The notes beneath the pieces were generated by a model. That model worked only from the letters and a program-made list of their open reading frames with translations, was not told where the DNA came from and did not search any database. Shown piece by piece: positions 1 through 6,569 of a stretch of DNA of 10,968 nt. The DNA lies in the NCBI GenBank assembly GCA_016929205.1, contig JAFGJF010000177.1, forward strand, positions 1 to 10,968. Direction: 5' to 3'. Numbering within the stretch: the stretch's first letter is position 1; each line of letters starts with the position of its first letter. Made by a program: the position numbers and the translations under genes. Origin of the DNA: Anaerolineae bacterium. Its GTDB lineage: Bacteria; Chloroflexota; Anaerolineae; JAFGEY01.

Positions 1-1670
1 CCCTGGACGTTGTTCTGTCCGCGCAGCGGGTTGACGCCGCCACCAGGAACACCTACATTACCCAGGAGCATTTGCAGGTTGGCGCACGAGAGTACATTTT
101 GATGTCCGGTGGTGTGCTGGGTAATGCCCATCGCATAGAGCAACGACATCGGCTTGGTCGTTGCTAACAGTCGCGCAGCTTCGCGGATGTCGTTGGCGGG
201 CACATCGGTGATTTCAGATGTGTATTCAGGTGTGTATTTGCCCACCATGGCTTTCATCTCTTCCACGTTCTCGGTACGGCTGGCGATGAATTCCCTGTCC
301 TCCAGTCCCTCGGCGATGATGACGTTCATCAGCCCATTGATCAGAGCGATGTCAGTGCCTGGCTTTTGTTTGAGGTGGATGGTGGCGATGTCGGCGATGT
401 CGATATTGCGCGGATCGGCGAGAACGATTTTGGCGCCACGCTGTTTCACTGCCTGGCGAAGTTGGATGCCGATCACGGGATGCTGCTCGGTGGTGTTGGA
501 ACCGATGATAAAGTAGGCGCCGGCCTCTTGGGCGATATCGGCGATGGAGTTTGTCATCGCGCCGGAACCAAATGCTGTGACCAGACCGGTCACAGTGGGA
601 GAGTGTCAAAGTCGCGCACAGTGATCGACACTGTTTGTTCCTAAAATGGCGCGGGTAAACTTTTGCGCCAGATAATTCTCCTCGTTCGTACACTTGGCCG
701 AGGTGAGTACGCCAAAGGGGCTACCACCAGCGTTGTCGTCATGGTCGGCCTTGATCTGGGTAAACTTGTCGGCAATCAGGTCTAGTGCTTCATCCCAACT
801 GCTCTCTATAAACGCGCCATCCTTTTTGATTAATGGCTTGGTCAGACGATCTCTATGATTGACAAACTCGTAGCCAAAATGCCCTTTGACGCAGATCTGT
901 CCCCGGTTGGCAGCGCCGCTTGGATCTCCGCGTGCGCCGATGATCTGGTTGTTTCTCGTTTCCAGGATGATACTACATCCTACGCCGCAGTACGTACACG
1001 TCGTCACCGTTTCTCGAGTCGGAAAGCCGTATTGCATACTGGCTTTGGGGTATAACGCGCCCACCGGGCATTTATCCACGCACTGCCCGCAAGACTCGCA
1101 GTTCGACTGTGCCAGAGGGCGATCCAACACGGTGGCGATTTTAGACTCTAGTCCCCGGTATGCATAATAGATGGCGTGGCGTCCCTGAATCTCGTCGCAG
1201 ACACGGACACACTTGCCGCACAAGATACAGCGCTCCAGGTCGCGCACGAAAAAAGGATTCGAATCGTCAAGGGGGTAGGCGCGTTTTTCACCCTTGAAAC
1301 GCATTTGTCGCACGCCCACGTAAGCGGCTAGAATCTGCAACTCACAACGATTGTTCTGGGGACAGGTCAGGCAGTCTGATGGGTGATCGGAGAGCAACAG
1401 TTCGACAATATTGCGGCGTATGCGGTCGATCTGGGGGCTTGATGTTCTTACCGTCATCCCGTCGGCAGCAGGGATAGTGCATGCTGTTGGTAGCCCTCTC
1501 ACTTTGTCGATCTCGACAATGCACAATCTGCACGCGCCAAACGGCTCCAAATTGTCGTCGGCGCATAACGTGGGAATATAAATACCGGCCTTTTGGGCTG
1601 CCTCCAGGACAGTCATCCCTTTTTCGGCTTGTACTGGTTGTCCGTCGATGGTCAACTCGATTTTGTCCAT
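1..1670 (-). CDS. fdhF: NAD(P)-linked formate dehydrogenase, catalytic alpha subunit, selenoprotein (3' end beyond window)
   Basis: This is the catalytic subunit for formate oxidation or CO2 reduction at a Mo/W-bis-pyranopterin site; 556 codons are visible. The N-terminus is NuoG-like: a [2Fe-2S] site (C36, C47, C50, C64), a His-Cys [4Fe-4S] site (H96, C100, C103, C109) and two ferredoxin-type clusters (C148-C158 and C191-C201). The molybdopterin domain then begins with its own [4Fe-4S] motif (C225, C228, C232, C260). Codon 355 (608-606) is TGA inside VDHCARL-U-HSPTV, the family's selenocysteine-histidine active site. The frame stays open from there to base 1, with typical family sequence such as [12 protein letters not shown] and [12 protein letters not shown]. 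Family members are about 900 residues, so roughly the last third is missing. The ATG at 1670 follows a GGAG Shine-Dalgarno, 11 nt after the NuoF-like gene. The name fdhA is also used for this type. No signal peptide is seen, so it is probably cytosolic. Confidence 0.95.
575..608 (-). promoter_or_regulatory. Selenocysteine codon plus bacterial SECIS hairpin
   Basis: The in-frame TGA (608-606) is followed, after 10 nt, by a perfect 8-bp stem: CTGTGACC (595-588) and GGTCACAG (582-575). The stem closes a 5-nt loop, GGTCT (587-583). Bacterial SECIS elements lie directly downstream of the UGA inside the coding region. The E. coli fdhF element also presents GGUCU at its apex, 18 nt after the UGA as I recall it, and the spacing here is also 18 nt. 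In that system SelB binds the loop and brings Sec-tRNA to the ribosome. The E. coli stem has a bulged U that this perfect stem lacks. Confidence 0.9.
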
Positions 1671-1681
1671 TATGTGTCTCC

Positions 1682-3544
1682 TTATTCCACCACAACCGCG
1701 TCAAACTTGCACACCTGGCGGCAGGTATCGCAACGGGTGCACAACTTGCTATCGATGACGTGTACTTGTTTCTTTTCTCCGCTGATGGCGTTCACAGGGC
1801 AGTTCCGTGCACAGCGTGTGCAGCCGGTACACTTGTCAGGCAAAATGCGGTAGGTAATCATACTTTTGCACACGCCGGCCGGGCAGTGATGGTCCTTGAT
1901 GTGAGCCTCGTATTCGTCACGAAAGTACCTGAGCGTCGTGATGACGGGATTGGCCGACGTTTGCCCCAATCCGCACATCGACCCGTTCTTGATCGTTTCT
2001 GCCAGTTCCTGAAGCAGATCAATATCTTGCTCGGTTCCTTCGCCCAAAGTGATCCGCTCCAGGATCTCGAGCATTCGCTTGGTACCTAATCGGCAAGGAA
2101 CACATTTGCCACAAGACTCGCTTTGCGTAAAGCTGAGAAAGAAACGGGCAATATCCACCATACACGCGCTATCGTTCATCACTACCATACCGCCGGAGCC
2201 AACGATGGATCCCGCCTTGGCCAGAGATTCATAATCTACGGGCAAGTCGAGCAGATCGGCTGGCAGGCAGCCGCCAGAAGGGCCGCCCGTTTGCACCGCT
2301 TTGAATGTTTTACCCTCGGCGACACCACCACCGATGCCGAAAATAATGTCGCGCAGAGGCGTGCCCAATGGGACCTCCACCAGCCCGCTACGGTTGATCT
2401 GGCCAACCAGTGAAAAGATCTTGGTGCCTTTGCTTTTTTCCGTTCCAACCTGGGCGAACCAATCTGCGCCTCTGAGGATGATGTTCGAGATGTTGAACAA
2501 GGTGCCGACGTTGTTGATCAGCGTTGGTTTGCCCCACAATCCCGACTGGGCAGGAAAAGGCGGGCGCGAACGGGGCATACCTCGCCGTCCCTCGATGGAA
2601 GCCATCAAGGCCGTCTCTTCGCCACAGACAAAAGCGCCAGCGCCTTCCTTGATGTGAATATGGAAGGAAAAGCCCGAGCCCAGGATGTCGTCTCCTAGAA
2701 AGCCCAGTTCTTGGGCCTGGGCAATCGCTTCTCTCAATCGTTTGATCGCCAGGGGATACTCGGCGCGGACGTAGATGAACCCCTCATTGGCACCGACGGT
2801 ATAAGCGGCAATAGTCATACCTTCCAACAGCCGATGAGGGTCGCCTTCAACCTCGCTACGGTTCATGAACGCACCTGGGTCGCCCTCGTCAAAGTTGCAC
2901 ACGACGTACTTGGGGTGGCCGGTAGCCGTCTGCGTGAATCCCCACTTGAGACCGGTGGGGAAGCCTGCCCCGCCGCGTCCTCGCAACCCTGAATCTTTGA
3001 TCTCCTGGATGATTTCTTGTGGCGTCATGTCGGCCAGTGCCTTTGCCAGGGCGCGGTAACCATCATGGGCCAGGTAATCTGCGATCTTGGCTGGGTCAAT
3101 AAAACCACAGTTTTGCAGTACCCGACGGCGCTGGTACTTGAAAAAGTCCAGGTTGTTCCACGAGGGGATGCCGGCAAATGGCTCGTCGTCGATCGTTGCC
3201 ACGGCCAAATCGGGGCGGGGGTTATCGCCCAGTACATAATCATCAACGAGTTCGCAGACGATTTCGGGGGTGACATTACCATAGCTGATCCTGGGTCTTC
3301 CGGGCTTGACAATATCTACCAGTGGTTCGTTGAAACACATCCCAATGCAACCGACCTGGATAACATCGGCCTCTATCTTTTCCTGATCTAGCTTTTCATG
3401 CAGTGCGGCCAGCGTGGCATTTCCTCCGGCAGCAATGCCACACGTTCCTAACCCAATCAGTATTTGAACTCTGTCGGCTGAGCGAGTGGAGGAGGCTTTG
3501 CTAACTGCTTGTTTGTGTTCATAGCTGTCAATTATCGTCTGCAT
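1682..3544 (-). CDS. nuoF: NuoF/HydB-like FMN- and NAD(P)-binding subunit of the formate dehydrogenase
   Basis: This is the diaphorase subunit, which exchanges electrons between NAD(P)(H) and the iron-sulfur chain through FMN. The 620 residues fall in order. An N-terminal thioredoxin-like ferredoxin domain carries C35, C66 and C70. The NuoF core has the nucleotide/FMN motif GRGGAGFPTG (189-198), then NFDEGDPGAF and GAGAFVCGEETALM. The SLBB and N3-cluster region has SESCGKCVPCRLG. The C-terminus carries two [4Fe-4S] motifs (C572, C575, C578, C582 and C602, C605, C608, C612). This extended layout is that of HndC/HydB-type soluble dehydrogenases and hydrogenases, not classical complex I NuoF. 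The start overlaps the end of the NuoE-like gene by 17 nt. An AAAGGGG ribosome site lies 10 nt before ATG 3544, which suggests translational coupling. The N-terminal domain shows three of the usual four cysteines. Confidence 0.94.
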   Translation of the reverse strand: MQTIIDSYEHKQAVSKASSTRSADRVQILIGLGTCGIAAGGNATLAALHEKLDQEKIEADVIQVGCIGMCFNEPLVDIVKPGRPRISYGNVTPEIVCELVDDYVLGDNPRPDLAVATIDDEPFAGIPSWNNLDFFKYQRRRVLQNCGFIDPAKIADYLAHDGYRALAKALADMTPQEIIQEIKDSGLRGRGGAGFPTGLKWGFTQTATGHPKYVVCNFDEGDPGAFMNRSEVEGDPHRLLEGMTIAAYTVGANEGFIYVRAEYPLAIKRLREAIAQAQELGFLGDDILGSGFSFHIHIKEGAGAFVCGEETALMASIEGRRGMPRSRPPFPAQSGLWGKPTLINNVGTLFNISNIILRGADWFAQVGTEKSKGTKIFSLVGQINRSGLVEVPLGTPLRDIIFGIGGGVAEGKTFKAVQTGGPSGGCLPADLLDLPVDYESLAKAGSIVGSGGMVVMNDSACMVDIARFFLSFTQSESCGKCVPCRLGTKRMLEILERITLGEGTEQDIDLLQELAETIKNGSMCGLGQTSANPVITTLRYFRDEYEAHIKDHHCPAGVCKSMITYRILPDKCTGCTRCARNCPVNAISGEKKQVHVIDSKLCTRCDTCRQVCKFDAVVVE

Positions 3545-3995
3545 GTTTGCGATACCCCTTTACAAGTTTCAGGGCTTTTTCCGGTGTTAGACGGCCGTAC
3601 GTGTCCTGGTTAATGACCATCACCGGTGCCAGACTGCAAGAACCCAGGCAGCGGACCTCATCCAAGGTGAATTCTCGGTCATCAGTTGTTTCTCCCATCT
3701 GGATACCCAGATAGTCTTCCAGAGCCTTGAGAATCTTGGCACTGCCGAGTACGTGACATGCTGTGCCCTGACAAACGTTGATCACGTTTCTCCCATGTGG
3801 TTTTAGTCTGAACTGTGCATAAAAGGTCAGCACACCGAATACTTGGCTGGCGGGCACGCCCGTTCGTTCGCTGATGCCAGAAATGGCTTCTTCTGGAACG
3901 TAGCCAAATTCCTCCTGCACTTTCTGCAAGAGAGGAATTAATGCGTTTTGCCCACCCTGACTCTCGGACAGGATGGTTTTCAACTTTTCTCTCAA
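3528..3995 (-). CDS. nuoE: NuoE-like [2Fe-2S] subunit of the formate dehydrogenase
   Basis: This small thioredoxin-fold ferredoxin subunit partners the NuoF-like flavoprotein. The four cluster ligands follow the family pattern: C75 and C80 in NVCQGTACHVLG, and C116 and C120 in RCLGSCSLAP (numbering from the start chosen here). The N-terminal helix region, with ALIPLLQKVQEEFGYVPEEA, is also typical. I chose the TTG at 3995 because a full AAGGAGG (4010-4004) lies 8 nt upstream; this gives 155 residues, close to the family's usual size. The frame is open to a TTG at 4085 (185 residues), but that codon has no good ribosome site and lies in inverted repeats. A GTG at 4028 also lacks one. This is the first gene of the formate dehydrogenase operon, and its end overlaps nuoF by 17 nt. 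Confidence 0.93.
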   Translation of the reverse strand: MREKLKTILSESQGGQNALIPLLQKVQEEFGYVPEEAISGISERTGVPASQVFGVLTFYAQFRLKPHGRNVINVCQGTACHVLGSAKILKALEDYLGIQMGETTDDREFTLDEVRCLGSCSLAPVMVINQDTYGRLTPEKALKLVKGYRKHADDN

Positions 3996-4003
3996 TTGAT
4001 CTG

Positions 4004-4010
4004 CCTCCTT
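4004..4010 (-). promoter_or_regulatory. Strong ribosome binding site deciding the NuoE start
   Basis: AAGGAGG on the minus strand, 8 nt before the TTG at 3995. It is the strongest Shine-Dalgarno match I see in the window and argues against the longer reading from TTG 4085. Confidence 0.8.
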
Positions 4011-4062
4011 TTGCGAAATCTGTGTCACCTTTTGGAATATTGAGATATGATGAGCATCGCTT

Positions 4063-4086
4063 GTTGAGTCAAAAGAGTGATTCAAC
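4063..4086 (-). repeat. Inverted repeat in the formate dehydrogenase operon leader
   Basis: Half-sites GTTGAATCA (4086-4078) and TGACTCAAC (4071-4063) pair at 8 of 9 positions around a 6-nt spacer. The repeat starts about 28 nt downstream of the start point expected from the promoter at 4121-4149. It could be a dimeric regulator's operator or an RNA hairpin in the leader. It resembles an FNR/CRP site only in its TTGA and TCAA ends; the 14-nt gap between those is too long for FNR. Confidence 0.5.
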
Positions 4087-4101
4087 TGCGTTTCGGCAGT
4101 T
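4084..4101 (-). repeat. Short leader hairpin next to the inverted repeat
   Basis: AACTGC (4101-4096) and GCAGTT (4089-4084) form a perfect 6-bp stem around a 6-nt loop. It shares 4084-4086 with the larger inverted repeat, so the two cannot both form fully. No U-tract follows, so it is not an intrinsic terminator. Confidence 0.45.
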
Positions 4102-4120
4102 CCAACGGATCGTAAAGTGG

Positions 4121-4149
4121 ATTATAGCTCATCCTGACATCGTCGGCAA
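4121..4149 (-). promoter_or_regulatory. Sigma70-like promoter of the formate dehydrogenase operon
   Basis: TTGCCG (4149-4144, 4 of 6 to consensus) and a perfect TATAAT (4126-4121) are separated by exactly 17 nt. The element starts 12 nt after the hypE stop codon and reads towards nuoE. The expected start point is near 4114, giving a leader of about 118 nt to the TTG at 3995. I see no terminator between hypE and this promoter, so read-through from the hyp operon is also possible. Confidence 0.7.
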
Positions 4150-4160
4150 ATAAGCTCGAC

Positions 4161-5189
4161 TTAGCAAATGCGAGGCAGTTGTTCGCCGACCAACATTCTT
4201 AAAATCCGCCGTGCACCGAGCACCGTCCGTAGCGCAACCCGGCCGGGATGTTCGTCGGTAACGCGACCGATGATCGCCGCATCCCGCCCCAGCTGATGAT
4301 CCTGGAGTGCCGTCAGGGCATCCTGCGCAGCGTTTGGGGTTACGGCGATGACGACTTTGCCCTCATTTGCGACGTAAAGTGGATCGAGGCCGAGGAACTC
4401 GCAAGCACCACGAACCTGTTCTCTCAGTGGAATGGATCCTTCTTTAATCTCGATGCCCACGTTGGCTGCTGCTGCCCACTCGTTCAGTGTTGCGGTCAGT
4501 CCGCCACGCGTGGGATCGCGCATACAGCGCACCGTGGCCGGACAGGCCGCGAGCAAATCGGCGATCAGGCCGTTCAGAGGCGCACAATCGCTTGTCAGCA
4601 GGGAATTGAATGCCAGCCCTTCGCGCTGGATCATGATCGCCATACCGTGATCGCCCATTGTACCGCTAACCAGGATGGCGTCGCCGGGCTGCAAATGGCG
4701 TGGCGACAGTGGCTTATTTCCCTCAAACACGCCTACGCCGGCAGTGTTGATAAAAAGCTCATCTGCCGCACCGCGATCGACCACCTTGGTATCGCCGGTC
4801 ACGATCTGCACACCGGCCGCGCGGGCGGTCTCGGCCATCGATGCGACGATATGTTCCAATGTATCCAGCTGCAGTCCTTCCTCGATGATAAATCCTGCGC
4901 TGAGATAGAGCGGCCTGGCGCCTGTTACGGCGAGGTCGTTCACGGTACCGCATACAGACAGCTTGCCGATGTCGCCGCCGGGAAAGAAAAGCGGAGAAAT
5001 GACATAACTGTCTGTTGTGAACGCGATATCTCGTGGTTTGTTGCCCGTTATTCGCAATATTGCTGCATCGTTTAGTTCGGCGAGCACAGCATTATTAAAA
5101 TGCTTGACAAAGATCTGTTCGACCAACTCGTGTCCCAACTCGCCGCCGCTGCCATGTGCCATCGTGATCGTGCTTGGGGGAGTGTTCAT
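4161..5189 (-). CDS. hypE: HypE, hydrogenase maturation carbamoyl dehydratase
   Basis: HypE receives a carbamoyl group from HypF on its C-terminal cysteine. It dehydrates it with ATP to a thiocyanate, the source of the cyanide ligands of [NiFe] hydrogenases. The 342 residues show the family's N-terminal MAHGSGGELGHELV, the ATP-binding FTTDSYVISPLFFPGGDIG, then GDTKVVDRG and RDPTRGG. The protein ends in the diagnostic PRIC, with the acceptor cysteine as the last residue (342). The ATG at 5189 overlaps the hypD stop as ATGA. The frame extends 28 codons further upstream to 5273, but that stretch lies inside hypD and does not look like family sequence. HypE shares its fold with selenophosphate synthetase SelD, but the PRIC tail and hypD linkage settle the identity. 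Confidence 0.97.
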   Translation of the reverse strand: MNTPPSTITMAHGSGGELGHELVEQIFVKHFNNAVLAELNDAAILRITGNKPRDIAFTTDSYVISPLFFPGGDIGKLSVCGTVNDLAVTGARPLYLSAGFIIEEGLQLDTLEHIVASMAETARAAGVQIVTGDTKVVDRGAADELFINTAGVGVFEGNKPLSPRHLQPGDAILVSGTMGDHGMAIMIQREGLAFNSLLTSDCAPLNGLIADLLAACPATVRCMRDPTRGGLTATLNEWAAAANVGIEIKEGSIPLREQVRGACEFLGLDPLYVANEGKVVIAVTPNAAQDALTALQDHQLGRDAAIIGRVTDEHPGRVALRTVLGARRILRMLVGEQLPRIC

Positions 5190-6295
5190 ATGTCTGCTCT
5201 GTAGTGATAGTGGGCGGCGCATGCGCCTTCGTTGCTGACCATACATGGGCCGATGGGATTTCGTGGCGAGCAAACGCGCCGAAACAGCGGACAGTCTGCG
5301 GGGTCGATCACGCCGCGCAGCACTTCGCCACAGCGGCAGCCCTTGGGCTCAGTTGCGGGCTCGATGTCCACCGGGAAGGTGCATGCGGCATCGCGATGCG
5401 CAAACGTGTCGCGCAGCGCCAAACCGCTGTTTGGGATGGTGCCGAAACCGCGCCATTCTGCTTTGTCGATCTCAAAGACCTGCTCCATCATCTGTTGGGC
5501 GACACGGTTTCCCTCGGTCTGGACGCTGCGTCCGTAGGTGTTCTCGACATCGGGGCATCCGCTCGCATTCATCCTGAGCAGCGCGGCGACTGCACGCAGG
5601 ATATCGAGCGACTCGAATCCGGCGATGGCGCATGGTATGCCATATTGCTCGGGCAAAAAGCGCCAGGCATCGGCGCCAATGATCGTGGTCACGTGCCCGG
5701 GTCCAATGATCCCATCGAGCTTGACCTCACCGGCGTCGAGGATGGCCCGCGTGGCAGGGGGGGTGAGTTTGTGCAAACAATGTACGTAGAAATTGGGCAC
5801 CTGCTGCGCTTCGGCCTGCAAAATGGTTGCCGCGATCGTCGGCGCGGTGGTCTCGAATCCGACTCCCACAAAGATGATCGATTTGTCGGGATGCTGCTGC
5901 GCGATGTCCAGGGCATCGAGAGGCGAGTATACGATGCGTATGTCAGCGCCGCTGGCACGGGCTTCCTGCAGGCTGTGCGCAGTGGTCGAGTCGCTGCCGG
6001 GCACACGCATCATGTCGCCAAATGTAGTTAGGATGATTCCTGGAATGTGTGCTTGGGCGATCGACCGCTCGATATCGGTCGCCGAGGTTACACACACCGG
6101 ACATCCTGGGCCGGAGCGCAAGTGCACGCTCTCCGGCAGCAGTTGCCGCAAGCCGAACTTGAAAATGGCGTGTGTGTGTCCGCCGCAGAATTCCATAAAT
6201 TGCAGCGGGCGGGTGCTCGATTCGGCAATCTCGGCGATTTCGCCGAGTAGCTTGCGAGCCAGCGCCGGATCGCGAAATTCGTCGACGTATTTCAT
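5186..6295 (-). CDS. hypD: HypD, Fe(CN)2CO cofactor assembly protein
   Basis: HypD forms the scaffold, with HypC, on which the iron gains two cyanides and one carbon monoxide before insertion into the hydrogenase large subunit. The 369 residues match the family's usual length. Conserved signatures are C37 in CGGHTH, C65 and C68 in GPGCPVC (equivalent to the E. coli HypD iron/redox cysteines), and GFETTAP. The C-terminal [4Fe-4S] region has cysteines in CRCGEV, DCPLF, RVCSP and GPCMV. The gene is coupled on both sides by ATGA overlaps: its start overlaps the hypC stop and its stop overlaps the hypE start. This makes hypCDE one tightly stoichiometric block. Confidence 0.97.
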   Translation of the reverse strand: MKYVDEFRDPALARKLLGEIAEIAESSTRPLQFMEFCGGHTHAIFKFGLRQLLPESVHLRSGPGCPVCVTSATDIERSIAQAHIPGIILTTFGDMMRVPGSDSTTAHSLQEARASGADIRIVYSPLDALDIAQQHPDKSIIFVGVGFETTAPTIAATILQAEAQQVPNFYVHCLHKLTPPATRAILDAGEVKLDGIIGPGHVTTIIGADAWRFLPEQYGIPCAIAGFESLDILRAVAALLRMNASGCPDVENTYGRSVQTEGNRVAQQMMEQVFEIDKAEWRGFGTIPNSGLALRDTFAHRDAACTFPVDIEPATEPKGCRCGEVLRGVIDPADCPLFRRVCSPRNPIGPCMVSNEGACAAHYHYRADI

Positions 6296-6531
6296 CCGGT
6301 TTTATCCTCGGCTGCGGTCAGCGCTTCCATTTCGGCGAAAATCTGCAGCGTTTCTTGCGCTTCTTGCTCGTCCAATAGATTGAGCGCAAAGCCGGTATGC
6401 ACGATGACGTAATCGCCCACCTGGGCTTCAGGAGTCAGCGCCAGGCTGATTGTGCGCTCCACGCCGCCAATTTCGACCTGCGCTTTTTGGCCGTCAATCG
6501 ATTTGATTAATGCTGGTATTGCTAGACACAT
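6292..6531 (-). CDS. hypC: HypC, hydrogenase maturation chaperone
   Basis: HypC is the small chaperone that binds HypD during Fe(CN)2CO assembly and then the hydrogenase large-subunit precursor. The 79-residue product begins with the invariant MCLAIP, where Cys2 is the iron/HypD contact, and keeps the OB-like core (VGDYVIVHTGFALNLLDEQEA). The length is normal for the family. The ATG at 6531 is preceded by AGGA about 8 nt upstream. The gap to hypF is 38 nt and holds a GC-rich hairpin. The stop overlaps the hypD start as ATGA. Confidence 0.97.
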   Translation of the reverse strand: MCLAIPALIKSIDGQKAQVEIGGVERTISLALTPEAQVGDYVIVHTGFALNLLDEQEAQETLQIFAEMEALTAAEDKTG

Positions 6532-6549
6532 ATCTGTTTCCTGTCTTGT

Positions 6550-6569
6550 GGCGGCAATGGAAGGCCGCC
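6550..6569 (-). repeat. GC-rich hairpin between hypF and hypC
   Basis: GGCGGC (6569-6564) and GCCGCC (6555-6550) form a perfect 6-bp stem with an 8-nt loop. It sits directly after the hypF stop codon and before the hypC ribosome site. No run of U follows, so it is unlikely to be an intrinsic terminator. It could mark an mRNA processing or stability boundary. Confidence 0.5.

Noticed and set aside
606..608. Premature stop or frameshift making the formate dehydrogenase a pseudogene
   Set aside because: The TGA is exactly at the catalytic Sec position, the same frame resumes with conserved sequence, and a SECIS-like hairpin follows.
1682..3995. Part of a respiratory complex I (nuo) operon
   Set aside because: NuoE- and NuoF-like genes are followed by a Sec formate dehydrogenase with a NuoG-like N-terminus. 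No membrane subunits are present, and the NuoF-like protein has C-terminal ferredoxin clusters typical of soluble enzymes.
4063..4086. FNR-type operator
   Set aside because: FNR sites read TTGAT-N4-ATCAA. Here TTGA and TCAA are separated by 14 nt.
4161..5189. Selenophosphate synthetase (SelD), attractive because of the selenoprotein nearby
   Set aside because: The protein has the HypE C-terminal PRIC tail, lacks the SelD N-terminal Cys/Sec loop, and is ATGA-coupled to hypD.
5190..5273. 28-codon N-terminal extension of HypE
   Set aside because: It lies inside hypD, is Arg-rich and non-family-like, and the ATGA overlap start at 5189 gives a normal HypE.
4248..6031. Long plus-strand open frames of 275 and 285 residues opposite hypE and hypD
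   Set aside because: They lie opposite strongly conserved genes, show no recognisable family sequence, and have no operon context. They are codon-bias shadows.
6550..6569. Intrinsic terminator between hypF and hypC
   Set aside because: The stem is only 6 bp and no U-tract follows on the transcribed strand.
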